64,000 nucleotides of DNA from Antedon bifida (Eukaryota > Echinodermata > Crinoidea > Comatulida > Antedonidae): NCBI GenBank assembly GCA_963402885.1, contig OY727096.1, forward strand, positions 29,307,820 through 29,371,819. Direction: 5' to 3'. The position numbers were made by a program, and so were the translations under genes. Below, in pieces: positions 9,901 to 47,954 of this stretch. Numbering within the stretch: position 1 is the first letter of the stretch; every line of letters begins with the position of its first letter. The notes below the pieces were generated by a model. The model did not search any database and was not told the DNA's origin. It saw nothing but the letters and a program-made list of their open reading frames with translations.

Positions 9901-12900
9901 TCCGCTATGAAGGTATTTACGTTTCGCCGTGCTATCAAAACTATTTTTACATTGTTTTACTCTTCCCTGGCTGACTATACCACAATTGTTTATTCGTACA
10001 TTTACTCCTTATTTTTTATTCCATACAAATTCAAAGGTAATATATTATTATGTATATTATTATGTATATACTGTATTTCATTATTTATTTACGCAGGGCG
10101 TTGATGGATGGGACAACGATTTAAAATTTGGAAATTTAGTGATGAATGGTTGTAATCCAAATGTTATTCAACTGTGCACAGAAATTCCCAACAAGTAAGA
10201 ATCACACAAAAACTAATCTCATAACGTTGTCTCTCGTTGTTTTAAATTATTTTTCTCCACATACTAAACTATTTCCTCAGTATTATACGACAATTCTGTA
10301 ACACCGACAATGTGGTATTTTTCATTATCTTTAAATACCATAAATTGTTATTTCATTGCATACATTTCAAGGTTTCACTTATGAATATACGTGCAACCAA
10401 AACAATAACAGAACAATAATAACAAACTTAAAATGCATTGAAATGGTAAAGACAACATATTATTTCCCTCAACAGGATATAACAACAACAATGTGGATTA
10501 CGTTAAAACTAATATAATTCAATACACTGTGTCCATGGAGGGATCAAAGTAATTCTATGGTTATACTATACATGGACATATACTAATCTTTATAATAATG
10601 TCAAGGAGAATCTGGGAGAGTTAAATATATTGTCTCTTCAGTTTCAGATTTTATTTCACACAAAATATAACACAATACATACATTTTTCTTTTTAAATAT
10701 AAATGATGAAAAAAATGTGTGTGGAGATTGCATTAAGCTAGTTTGGCTTTAGGTCTGAACCTCCAAATGAAACAAATATATACATGTAAAAAATGTAATG
10801 ACTGAAATAAGCAAGAAAAATACAATGTATGCACTTATTGTTATCTCTTATTGTGTAACTGTATACGAAATAACAGGTCAAAGTTTAATACTATTTTTTT
10901 TTCTGGTATCCGTTTTTCAACATTGTTTTTTTGTCCACGAAAATGAACATTTTTTTAGCCATCTTTATTGTTCATTTTGAGGATAATACCAACATTGATA
11001 AAAATCATCAGACAATTTTCCATTTCCATTTTTAATCATTGTTTCTATTCTACTACTTTCAGCTTCGGGGTCACTGCACAAATGGTAGAGTCATTTTTAG
11101 AGGGAAAGACATTAGATGAATGTTTGCAGAATAAGCGGATTTTCATTGTGAATCACAAAGTATTAGAAGGAGTACAAAATGTAAGACGGTTTTCTGTCCT
11201 ATCTATTGTTTATACTTATTCGTATTCGTATTCGTAAGTTGGTTCTACCCGCGATAAGTTGGTCCTACCCGCGGTAAGTTGGTCCTACCCGCGGTAAGTT
11301 GGTTCTACCCGCGGTAAGTTGGTTTTACTCGCGGTAAGTTTGCAATAACTGTATGCCTACACATTGAAACGAACTTTCCCGGGTAATTAAATCAACGTGC
11401 TCATAGCACATCTAAGTAGGTCTTACTTACCCTTGACATTTGATTGGTTTAATTTCATACCATATGACATTGGCTATCCGTTACATTGAATGGTTATATT
11501 CGACGTTCTATAAACTAAACGAATTACATTTGCCGACAGCTCGTTTTCTGGAGCAATTCCAGGGGGGTTTTGATGATTCGGCCTACAGTTGCTCGATGCG
11601 CTCGCAAAATAATTGGTGTCAAGAAAACCCCCCTCTGATGCATTCTGGCTACGGGCCTGAAACAGTTTATATAATCAGCTTTAAAAAACATTTAAAATGG
11701 TTTATTTAAAGCGCCTTTGACTATGCTTACTTATAATATGTGGAATTGCTTCGTTTTCTGATCATCGCGTGTACACTTTCTTTAATTGTTGTAGTCTATT
11801 TAACGATTTAAATCTCCTAGGCCTCCCCTAATACACGAGGAATTTGCTGCGCCTCGGTAAACCATATATTTTTGTTTAAGGAAATGGCGTGGAACTATAA
11901 TTCCACTATCATTATTAAGTTGACACCGTGGTGGTCTGCCTGCTACAATAGAACAAGGATACGGTAGACTATTCTTTTTAACCGCAAAGCTTATTAGCTA
12001 AATTAAGATAGTCCGAATATTGAAATTCTTTCCGCTTGGTATTCTATTGTTGGAACCAATACAACTATATTGCTGTTCCATACGTCATAAATAAATTCTT
12101 CAGGGGAACATCCAAAAGTCTCGTCCCCAATCGTCGTTATGCCGAATTAACATCTTTACTTGTACTCCTGATTTATACATTAAACCCTCAATTTGGCGAA
12201 CGAAAAATACCGTATCTGCGTAGGCAGGGCCGTAGCCAGGATCTGTCAAGTTCGGACAATAAGTATTTGGGTCACTGCGCCGCGGGTGGGGTCTGAGGTG
12301 AATTTAGTGACACCCCTTGATGGCCGGAAATGGTACTCTCGTACATAACATTCATGATAAATGGCACCTCTAATTGGCCGGAAAAACACTCTCATGCAGC
12401 ATGCTACGATTGAACAAAACGATCGTACTTTTTTCCTCCTCCTCACGATAACATTTGTTGCCGCCGTATGTTAGATGCGCGTGCTCTGTGTGCGGAACCA
12501 CCGCCGATTGTTTGATCATTCGGTATTTTGTTTTGCGTTCAAGTTACAAGCCCTCCAAAAAAAGCACAATTTGGGTGAGAAGGCAAATTCAATGCTTATT
12601 AAAGCCAGGGGCGGACCCGGGGGTGTTTCCCTTGTGGCCCGGGCAACAGCCTTAATTTCATACTAAATGTTGTTTCTGCCACTAAATTAAAATTGAGTTC
12701 CATTTCATCGTATACAATATCCATCCGGACCCGGAACTTGATAGGCTTAGTCATAAAGTAGTTACAGAGTTGCAGGGCATTTTATTATTGTTGAATGTTT
12801 TGATATTTTTATTGTTAAAACGACCTTCACAACCAACATATTTCTTTTCATTTTAAATGGAACGCTACAAAAATAATCCTCTGCTTCATCGGAGCATGAA

Positions 12901-15900
12901 TACCTAATAACCAGACAAGAACGTATCTTTGTTACGTTTTACTATCAATCCATTTTCATGTCACGCAATCCATTTTTCAAAAATATAGTGGTAGGCCTAT
13001 AATAATACCATTTTGAGGGATTAGTTACAGTTTGACTTTGAATAAACCATTGGTAATTTACTGAAAATCCAAAATGAACTTGTGTTATAATACAAACAAC
13101 ACTATTCAATCAAAGAAACGCTCTACTACACATGAGAAGTAGCCTACCCACGCATAGCAGTGTTACTAGAGCCATAACAGATTACCTCTAATGGATCAAT
13201 CATTCACACATGAATTCAAAAATTCATCGACAAACGAAATATAGCCTATATTCATTCCTTTTAAATATTAGTACGCGGTTGTCTAGCGGTGTCCTTTGTA
13301 CGATCGTTTGTGCCCAAGCTCGCGTCAATATCATGTTACATCCTGGGACCAAAAATTCGTATTATTTTTCAGGTGAAAATCGGCAACCAATTCATTTGTT
13401 TAACAATAAGGTATGAGTTATTCACGAACGAGTTTACGAATTTTCAATTTACAAATAACCTTTTGTATTGTGGGGCACGTATTTGTTGGAGGATTTTCAG
13501 AGATGAGGGTGGTGAGGTACTGGGGATGTCGGGGATGGGGGTTCGCAGTCGGTTAAGGGGGGGGGGGGGGGGTGCGGTTCGCTGTAAAGGGGGTTCGCCA
13601 TAAAAACCGCCCCTGGCTACGGGCCTGGTAGGCCTACTGATATGTAGCCTAGTTGTTAACTACCGCTTGCTTACTAATCTCGTGGTATTGTGTTCAAAGC
13701 TTATAGGTTCTGCTGCAGAGCGGAATATTAGCTTAACTTGAATTCATGTCATATCCTGAAAGACCTTGTGCGTAGGCCTATGTGTGTTCAAATAAAAAAT
13801 AATCCCCGAAGCATTTGTTTTGTTATTCATACAGGTAACTGTACCAATTGGTCTTTTCTATGCAAATGTCAACAATGATCTGATTCCAATCGCTATTCAG
13901 CTTTATCAAGAAAAAGGACCGGAAAATCCAGTAAGTTGTTCATTTTCTGTTACACTCCTCCTTGCATTATACAACGTTGTATATGTATTTAATTTAATTT
14001 TAATTTAGTAGCAAATGTATTATTTAGTTTGAATCGTAATCTGGTTTTATACAGTAGTATAAAAATATCACGCTGAGAGTAAGAAAACATACTGTAAATT
14101 TTGTGTTGAACGTAATACAAAAATGTATATTTTATTGTTTTTAATCCCTCCACTCTTAGCCTCCCCTGCATATGTTTAAATTCCACCCTCCCCACCTCTT
14201 TCAACAAATCCACTTCAGAATATGGGCCTGAATTACAAATCTATGTTTTTTGTATATGCATAGAGATATTATAATAATAACTCTATGGTATATGCCACCC
14301 TCCCCAGCCCCTTTCAACAAACCTGAGACAGCAACTACATGCAAAGCATACTCTGAGGTAGAATACTATGGTTATGGACCTGAATTACAACGATACTCTC
14401 GTGTGTTCATAGGTATTCCTACCCAGTGATCCTAAGTATACATGGATTCTGGCGAAGATGTGGTTCAACCTAGGAGATGCATCCTACCACGAGGCATGTA
14501 CGCATCTAGCGTTCACGCATTTCATCCTGGAATCCATCAGTGTGGCTGTGAATCGTCACCTTTCACCGTCTCATCCTCTCTATCGATTGGTTGCGCCACA
14601 TCTTCATTTTGTCATGGCTATAAATCAGTAAGATCAACTTGATTTTCCCTAAATGATTAACTAAATTCAAATTGAGTTTCGTTCATACTCATAGTGTAAA
14701 GCTTAGTTCCCACTAGGACGCAACGCAAGGACGTAAACGCAACGCAAGCATGTTGACCAATGACAAGCGGGAGTTCGAATAATCTATCGCTTATGATTTG
14801 TCAACTCACTTATGTTTCGTTACGTCTTTGCGTTGCGTCTCTAGTGGGAACCAAGCATTAGATTTGCTTGCTACCGTAAGGTTTACGGTAATTTGTCACA
14901 CTCAGGAGACATTTTATAAAACTAAAGCTTTGACAAAAATGTGATGTTCCCATAATGGACACGATGACGTCATATCACTACCATAATTGGGCACATCACA
15001 CTTTTTTTGTCAAACTAGTTTGATAGTGTAGACAGAGCTTAACACCAATCAAAACAAAAAGATAACCAGCTAAGAAGTTCATAAAAATGCAATGTATTTT
15101 AGTAAAATTTAATCAATCGTAAGTAAATTTATCGGTAAAAATTTTAGAAGATTTTAATGATTCAATATCAAATTTCAGATATGTAATACGTTAACAATTT
15201 TCTTTCAACAGTCGTGGCTTAGGAAAACTTTTGGACAAAGGCGGTGCATTTGATGTACTTTTTTCAATGGGCCTAAAGGGAACGTTCGCATTAATTGCGA
15301 ATGCATTCAAAATTTGGTCATTCACAAACAATGGAAATCTACCTGCTAATTTAAAACATAGAAGACTTGATGATCCCGAAGTGCTAACAAAGTATTACTA
15401 CCGCGAAGACGGCCTCAAGGTATGGGAGGCCATCAGAAACTACGTCGATACAATCGTTAAAGAATACTACAGTAAGATTTCTTTTTCCTATTCTCCAATA
15501 ATACAAAGGCAATCTAAACAACAGTATGCTGAGCTCGCCTTGTCAAGATAGGAATTTGTAATAGTCCTTTGATCTTACGATTGGCTGCGACAAATTAATA
15601 TTAATATGTATTAGTACTGCACTTTTCTATCAGTAACATAGTAACAAAAATACACTTCTACGAAAATAACGAAACTATAAACATTTACTGTACAATAAAT
15701 GTTAACATAGCACAAAACAACATCTATAAAATACACATAAATGAAGAATACTTGAGTATTTTTAGGAGAGATCTCCTATTCCATGATTTACAATATCTAT
15801 AAAAAAGCGACTGGTATACTAGTTTCTATTTCTATCTTTTCAACAAATTTGATACCCTAATAACCCCCTACGCGTTATAGCAGAACGAGCATCTTTGGAA

Positions 15901-18315
15901 TAAGCTCCTTTTTTGTAATGTACAAATTGGACATTTTCCAAACATGATTGTCATTTTAAGCATTTTTCTTACGACAAAAGTATATGAATTGAAAGAAAAA
16001 TAAATTTCTCACAGGACAATACTGATGTATTTTTCACAATAACAATATGCACCAAAAGAAGCAACATTCAGGAACAAAGACATAAAACAATTGAAATAAA
16101 CATAGGCCTATACAAATATTATAATAATAATATAATAATAATAGTAGGTGTCGCCCACGACCGGTCAGCACCTCCGATACGGAAATATTGACGACGTTTA
16201 AAAAAACATGTGTCGTCAAGCGCAGTCAAAACTATTTTTATCATAATTAATAATTATAATAGTCATTGAAAATCCACACATCTAAAAAAGACAAATAATC
16301 AAGACTTTAGTAGAATCGCTTCCTCAATACACCAAAACAAAATATCAATAGACGACTTTTTAGGATCTGTTTATACGTTTCCTAATCTGTGTATTATGTA
16401 TACGTTATAAACGTTGTGAAACGAGGCCGTGGTATCGCTGCTTAACAAGGACCTAAAACTAATCCTAAACTTAAGCTGGGAAAAGAGACAGATTACATTA
16501 TTTCCTGACTTTTAGAAGCAATTGATTAGGTTCTCAAAAGTATACTATTTAATAATAGCAGATTTTAACTAAAACTCAAATTCTTTTATAGCTACTGATG
16601 ATGACATAGGTTACGATTTTGAACTTCAGGGATTCCGAGCTACATTGGTGAGATCCATCGAGAATGGAGGATGCGGTTTTCAGGTTAGTGGCAGATGGCG
16701 TCTTGACTTTCGGCTCCCCCTTCCCTCCAGTGAAAAATGGAGCTGCTAGATATCCGGAAATGGCAATTTACATGATTTGGTGAAATATGAAACAAAGTAT
16801 ATAAGATTCACCAGGACCTCAACTCCACCATGTTTGGAAATAAGCCGAAGACATTTTTTAAAATAGAGCTGCTTGGTCCCCGCGGCCGCACTCCTCGCAC
16901 TCTGTTAGTCCACTGGCAATATATTTCTTACTTCTTGTCTCAAATCAAAAGATCATATCCTGGATACAACGCTCTTATAAATGAAACTCCAAAATGTGAA
17001 AGAAATTAAATTTCTCTGCTTTTAAAGTCGTTGTTTTTTACCATGTTTAATCTTTTACTTACTGAGCGCGAGCTTAAATAACACGTCATGTATGCCAAAT
17101 TTGTATTATTCATTATAGTTTTTATTTTTACAAATTATTACCTACAATCTAGGTTGCCGTTAATAGTTTATGTACTGTACCCTTTCACAGGATGTACCTG
17201 GCGTTGAAGATGGTATCACTACAACAGATCAGATCGTAGATATATTCACTATGATCATCTTCACGGCTAGCGGTGGTCACGCATCTACCAACTTTGGCCA
17301 GTACGACCAATATGGCTTCCCACCGAACTACCCAGCATTACTACGAGGAAAGCCACCGAATTCAAAGGAGGTAAATAGCAAGCTTTCATTCGAGAAATTA
17401 GACGAAGGACTAATGTTAAATTGACCAGCACAGTCCCGATGAACGTGGAACGGTGTCTTAGACCGTAACTGTGATTATTTTTTGTACGAATCTCCTTCGT
17501 CAAACTTTCCAAGCTAAATCTTGCAAATGTCTCTCGCTGATGCTTCCAATACGAAAACAGATTTTTGATTAAAATAATTATAATACAACATCACAGTGAA
17601 TAGTTAGGTAGCCATTGATAGTAAAGTTCTTTCTAGAAAAACGCTGATAAAGCACGCACGATGTGCATAAATAGTGATTATTATATATAAATGGATTATA
17701 AAATATAATTCACAAGCAGGAAGTTATTTTAACCAAATTTAGTTGAAAAAGTATACCGTTTATAATCTAATAGGTCCTAAATAATTGAACGTACTATTTT
17801 TTAGTTGGGTTTTGCTTTCGGTAATTTAGCCAAAGATAACAAAAACAGGTGTGATTATTCTTTCGATTGTCGAATGAATAGAATGTCGAAACTAATACAT
17901 TACAATTGCTCTTGATCTTGTTTTTGTTATTTAACAGAAAGAATATACAGAACAGGATGTGATGGCCGCTCTTCCAAGCAAAGACACAATGTTGAGTTCC
18001 ATGACCTTGTCGAAACTTTTGAGTACCAAAAACACTGAAAGTTTAGGCGAATATGAAACGCAGTTTCTGTATGACCAGACAAGCGTCAATGCGCTAAGGA
18101 CGTAAGTACTGTGCCCGTCACTTGCTATTACCATCTAAAGTAGGCCTAGCAAATGAATGCAGTGTGAATTAATTCTTAAATTCCATGTTTCTTTTTTCAG
18201 ATTTAAGCGGACACTTACTGAAATCGGGAAAGAGATCAACGTGAAAAATCGTGTGAGGACATATCCCTATGTTCGCTTTCATCCAGATAACATTCCTAAT
18301 GACATAAGCATTTAA
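6939..18315 (+). CDS. Animal lipoxygenase (PLAT + lipoxygenase domains), predicted R-type, 13 exons seen
   Basis: Exons: 6939-7300, 7916-8039, 8275-8319, 8944-9069, 10097-10194, 11063-11180, 13835-13930, 14413-14627, 15212-15471, 16592-16683, 17191-17370, 17938-18101 and 18201-18315. All have GT/AG borders and agreeing phases, giving 664 residues against the family's usual 660-690. The enzyme inserts O2 into polyunsaturated fatty acids such as arachidonate. Exon 1 is a PLAT domain; the start is fixed by an in-frame TGA at 6930. The model shows all non-haem iron ligands: His354 and His359 (THLAFTH), His542 and Asn546 (HASTN), and the C-terminal Ile664 (PNDISI). The Coffa residue aligned to Ala410 of human 5-lipoxygenase is Gly397, the R-type residue. 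Residues 1-7 (MGNRGSK) fit N-myristoylation. About ten residues expected between exons 6 and 7 are missing, so a tiny exon probably lies in 11181-13834. Confidence 0.92.
8701..8865. mobile_element. MITE-like inverted repeat, family A copy 1 (lipoxygenase intron)
   Basis: The left end reads TTCTCACTAGAGACGCAACG and the right end is its near reverse complement (CGTTGCGTCTCTAGTCGTGA, then GAACC). Inside are three or four tandem copies of a unit near GTTGCGTCTACGTTCTTCTT. It is non-coding; four relatives occur in this window at about 14698, 22860, 47774 and 53747. Confidence 0.7.
11233..11341 (+). repeat. 20-bp minisatellite, each unit carrying GTAAGTT
   Basis: Five full copies and one partial copy of a 20-base unit, consensus TAAGTTGGTYCTACCCGCGG. 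Each copy starts with GTAAGTT when read with the last G of the copy before it, an ideal 5' splice-site core. The array begins 53 bases after the authentic donor of lipoxygenase exon 6 (11180/11181). Confidence 0.9.
12222..13627. mobile_element. Possible DNA-transposon remnant bounded by inverted CAGGGCCGTAGCCAGG-type ends (lipoxygenase intron)
   Basis: GCAGGGCCGTAGCCAGG at about 12222-12239 and CCTGGCTACGGGCCTG at about 13612-13627 are inverted copies differing at one base. The interior contains GC-rich segments, a poly-G run (about 13558-13572) and no recognisable protein. The same end motif recurs at about 11646-11661. The two ends could also belong to separate elements. Confidence 0.4.
14698..14860. 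mobile_element. MITE-like inverted repeat, family A copy 2 (lipoxygenase intron)
   Basis: A clean example of the family. The left arm begins GCTTAGTTCCCACTAG then GACGCAACGCA, and the right arm ends TGCGTTGCGTCTCTAGTGGG then AACCAAGC. It is about 160 bases, non-coding, and palindromic over roughly 28 bases at each end. Confidence 0.8.
14920..15041. mobile_element. MITE-like inverted repeat, family B copy 1 (lipoxygenase intron)
   Basis: Arms of the type TGACAAAAAAAGTGTGATG and the reverse complement CATCACACTTTTTTTGTCA surround a core containing GGACACGATGACGTCATATC. The right end reads GATAGTGTAGACAGAGCTTA. Four relatives lie in the window (26463, 44936, 61394 and 63281). Confidence 0.75.
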
Positions 18316-18389
18316 ACTACGTTTTTTAAAAAATTATCTATTATCCATTTGTTATAATTGTTACTGCATTTATCTTGCCACCAAATGTA

Positions 18390-18395
18390 AATAAA
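18390..18395 (+). terminator. Lipoxygenase polyadenylation signal
   Basis: AATAAA lies about 75 bases after the TAA stop that ends the lipoxygenase frame at 18315, in a suitable place for 3' end formation. Confidence 0.55.
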
Positions 18396-18497
18396 CATTG
18401 ATACCATTATTATAAAGCCTAATACAGGAATTACTTTATGAAAATATTAATAGTAATACTATAATGCAACTTACCATGTCGGCGACATCACGAAGAG

Positions 18498-18625
18498 ACG
18501 CGCGTGTTTAAATAATGATGGTAATTATTGTTACGCGCGCGTACAAATGGAGATGGCAATAGTTTTGTACGCGCGTGTTCAAATGGTGGTGATAAATGCC
18601 TTTTGTACGCGCGTGTTCAAACGAT
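18498..18625. repeat. Short tandem repeat with ACGCGCGTGTTCAAA units
   Basis: Roughly three copies of a 40-45-base unit containing TTGTACGCGCGTGTTCAAA, with variable spacer sequence, just past the 3' end of the lipoxygenase gene. Confidence 0.6.
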
Positions 18626-20315
18626 AAAGTCAACATGTGCCTTTTTGCAGTGTTACTGACAGTACACCTAATTTAAAATTGTTACGAGTTTATTACAACT
18701 ATTATATAATATTGCTCAATTGATTGCAACAGAATACATGCATACGTTACGTGAAGCTACACGTTCCGTTTTACGGAAGGATAAACTGTGCCGTGTTGTT
18801 AAATTTTGAAAAATCATAAAAGGCACCGCCTTCCCGAATGTAGCTTTCGCCTATATTTATTATTTATTCTGATATACATAAACGGTCACAATTTGTAAAA
18901 AAAAAGTAAGAAATAAAAAATATAGATATTAATATAATTATTTGAAAGGTTTGAAATGGATTTATAATAAAGGTCATGATGAAAGCCGTTATGATTTAAA
19001 GAAAATATAAATTGTTTCTTTCTTAGTGAAACACGATGTTGACAAATTTAAAGGCGTTAAATTTTGTTGTTACGTTTCGTGGTGTCAATCAATGTAAACA
19101 ATATAGTTTTTGCACACGTTTATATGCATAACATTTTTGTAATTGTTTGAATAAAGTTAATCTTGACAATATAATGCAGATGTGTGTTTCATTCCAATGG
19201 ATATGATTGAGTATTTCAACATTAGAACTTCTAATGAATCTTCTTTTAAAATAAATTATGCCTACATAGGAAATAGTAATGTCATAAGTCAATAAGCATC
19301 AATCGTGACAGTAAAAAGAGGATAAATCGGCTGTACTGCAGCTGTAGTACAAAGTAAAAATAAATAAGAAGTAAGTAAAAATAAATTATTTTTATGGGAG
19401 CACCAACGTAAATGTAACCGGACTTTTCCACGTCAGCAGTCCCTTTCTTTATGCTTTAGCGACGTAAGTTATAAATGTACATATGTTTAGGATTTCTGCT
19501 ATGAACAAATGAAATGTAATAACTTGTATTTACATTAAATTAGATTTATTTAAAAAATCATCTTTAACCTTCTGTTAATTCCTCAGTTTTGCTTAAGTTT
19601 AAAAAAAATCATTAGTAAATAGTTGTGCTATTTGATGTTCTTAAATTCTAAAGATAAAAATAACTGGTATGATTTAATAAATAACACTTAAGTTTTCCAC
19701 TTAATAAAAACCCAAATTAATACAAAAACTATATAAAAATACGATAAAAATGTACAGACCTTCAGTTAGTTTATATTATAAATATATATATATATACAAT
19801 TTTATAAAATATTAATAACTTCAATTTAAAATAAAATATGTATACAGTATTTGCAATATTATTCTACTGCTAACTCTTAGAATAAACACCACCTAATTTG
19901 AAAACAGTCATGTGTTTGTAACACACCATAGCCTATCACAGTTATTCTGTGGAAGGATTTTAAGGTATTGGAATGACAATGAAATCAACGGAATATGTTT
20001 AAATCATAATCTCAGGAATGAGTTTAAATAGAGCTCCTTCACATCAAAATGATATACTGCAAAGAGATATCAAAAATCATCACAGTCTGGGGAAAAATGG
20101 CAAAAGGCTTCCTACTTTCTAGGTGTTTTTGTGATTATATTTTCAGCTGAAAATTCTTTGTAGTCATTGTAGTCACCATTTGTTTACTACAGGACTGTTC
20201 ATTGTGGTACTATGAATACCAACCTTTAGAGGTTCCAATGGGCCATTAATATAAGATACTCTATATTGTTTTGACAATTAATGATGTCATTACACAACCA
20301 AACAAAAACAACTGG

Positions 20316-20321
20316 TTTATT
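20316..20321 (-). terminator. ABCB-type gene polyadenylation signal
   Basis: On the minus strand AATAAA (TTTATT on plus) occurs about 76 bases past the stop codon of the transporter at 20397. Confidence 0.5.
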
Positions 20322-20396
20322 TTTAGTACAAAAATAATCTGCAACATGGTCTAACAAATAACTAATAATTTTCAGCAGAAATGTAACCAATTCCAT

Positions 20397-45635
<25,239 letters not shown>

Positions 45636-47212
45636 ATTTATTTTTCAATTTTTATCTGCAATAAACAAATGAATTGATCAATTATTAAAAATATACCAAC
45701 ATGCCAAATGTAGGTAAATAACTGCTTTAAGTTTTGCCAAATGTTATAATAAATAGTGTAGAGTAATTATGTTGTAGAAATAATTTCATGGTGAAAAAAG
45801 AACATTTTGAACATCATTCACCAAATGAAAATATTTGTTCAATTGAAAAAATACTCATTACATTAAATATCTTTTTCATATAAAAGTATAGGTTTTTTTT
45901 TGCACATTAAAGAATGGAAGCATACTGTAAAAATTCGGACTGACATAAATAACTCTTGAAACAAAAATCTTGATGTTGCAATAGACATTCATCCAATCAA
46001 ATGGTACTGTACTAATAATATGAGTACATACAGTACTAACATTTTGTTTGCAATTGCATCATTTGTACTTTGTCAAATTCTTATGAAATAGCATGGACAA
46101 GGATGACATTATATTCTACAATGAACATGTGACTATGGTATGTAATACAGTAGTATCATATTTATTTTCAGCTTATTATAATCAGATTCATAGAAAGACT
46201 ACCATGTAAAGTTGATCAGTAGAACTACAACAAGAAACGACTTAACAACGACGTAACATTTTAATTATTGTTTTTTCTTCATTATTTGATGTTTTTTATT
46301 GATATTCTAACTAATAATAAAAATAACTGTTTACTATTTTTGTTTTTTTTGCATCATAAATATAATGTGAAATGAACAAAGCCCTAAAAGTCCTAAACTA
46401 TAGTACTGTACATATTCCAGGGTAGAGGCGTTACTACCTAAGGACCCACATACCCCAATATCCCAGTAAAGAAAAATTACATCTCACAAACTCTTCTCCC
46501 AGATGTGCTTTGGGGTTTGCGCATGCCCAGTTTCCAAAATACAAACTTTATCTGCCATAGTAAACATAAGCTTCCGCGTGATACAGTCCTTTTGAATATA
46601 ACTGGAGCGGCGTAAAATAAAAGTCTTTTTAAAACTATTCAACTACTGTAAAACAGAAATAATAACATTTCTTGTACATAACATTGATGAAGATTTAAAA
46701 AGCGATTCTAGATTGAGAAGTATGGCTAGGTTTCAAAATGTCATTGTTGTGATGTGTATTTAAATCTGGACTTCTAAGCACTAAAATAATCTTAATTTAA
46801 CATACAATTTGACAGAAAGGAACAAACACACCCACTTATAGCTATTCTGCCACAGGCATAAAGAGTGACATTCGATGTGGCTTTTAACTACACAGATAAA
46901 AGGGAGTTCTTTGTAATTGTAGCATGGTCTCTTTAAAAGGTATTTGTAATTGATCATAAAGAAAAGAAGGTTAAAGATTTTATTTCTGAACCCATGTTCA
47001 CACACAACTGATTTTTCAAAATGAACCTATTGTAGCTTTACTATTGAACTACTTTTTAAAAATTGCTATGCAACTCTATTGTCACCATGTTTAATGACGC
47101 AAAGTCAATGTTGTTTGTTTGCATGCAGCAAGAAAGTTGTATTTTATTTAACAACTGTCAGAAGAATGTACTGGATAGTATGAAATGCTTTATTTATACA
47201 ACTTGTTAGTAG

Positions 47213-47720
47213 TTAACAAAGATATCATTTTAATTTTCAGTCAATGTCCTGAAATCTGACAACTACTAGTACTTACAACTTTATTACTGTATTCTAAAAA
47301 GTATGAACTTTTAAAAGTAACATTAACATTGACCTACAGATAAATCCATTCTGTTTCATTTTTATGTATTATTATGTTTACTTGGAAAACAAAATGTGTA
47401 TACATTTATTAACAAAGGTATAATTTTAATTTTCAGTCACTGCCCTGAGAGGCTTCTGACAACTATCAACTTTATTTAATATTCTAAAAACGTATGACCT
47501 TTAGTAAAGTAACATTAACATTGACCTACAGATAAATCCATTCTGTTTCATTTTTATGTATTAATATGTTTACTTGGAAAACAAAATGTGTATACATTTA
47601 TTAACAAAGGTATAATTTTAATTTTCAGTCATTGCCCTGACAGTGACAGGCTTCTGACAACTATCAATTTTATTTAATATTCTAAAAAAGTATTAACATA
47701 GTAAAGTAACATACCTTTGA
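47213..47720. repeat. Tandem array, three copies of a roughly 192-base unit
   Basis: Unit starts at about 47213, 47409 and 47601, each reading TTAACAAAGRTATMATTTTA and sharing downstream blocks such as CATTAACATTGACCTACAGA and TTACTTGGAAAACAAAATG. Copies two and three are nearly identical, while the first has diverged. Confidence 0.85.
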
Positions 47721-47773
47721 CCCAGTAAAATCCCTTTTTATTTTTATTTTACCTACTCTGCTTAAATGTAATT

Positions 47774-47954
47774 AAAGCTTGGTTCCCACTAGCAACGCAA
47801 TGTAACGTTCCCTTCCAATAATTGTGTTTTCCCCCGCCTGTTAAATCAAACCTGCGATGTTTGAAGCACTGTTGCATTGTCGGTTCTCACTTGTGATTAC
47901 GTCGATATGTCGCTGTGTTACGTTGCATTGCGTTCTAGTGGGAACCATGCTTTA
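47774..47954. mobile_element. MITE-like inverted repeat, family A copy 4
   Basis: AAGCTTGGTTCCCACTAGC at the left end and CTAGTGGGAACCATGCTTT at the right end are near-perfect inverted copies, with CAACGCAATGTAACG and CGTTGCATTGCG just inside. It is about 180 bases and non-coding. Confidence 0.8.

Larger units (their letters stand above)
18316..20315. other. Intergenic region between lipoxygenase and ABCB-type gene (convergent 3' ends)
   Basis: No gene is supported. It holds the lipoxygenase 3' UTR, a GCGCGTGT-containing tandem repeat (18498-18625) and long AT-rich stretches. The two flanking genes end towards each other. Confidence 0.5.

Noticed and set aside
13372-13409. Candidate 38-base lipoxygenase mini-exon with fine AG and GT borders
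   Set aside because: Its length leaves a phase of two, and joining it to exon 7 would give an immediate stop, so it cannot be the missing segment as drawn.
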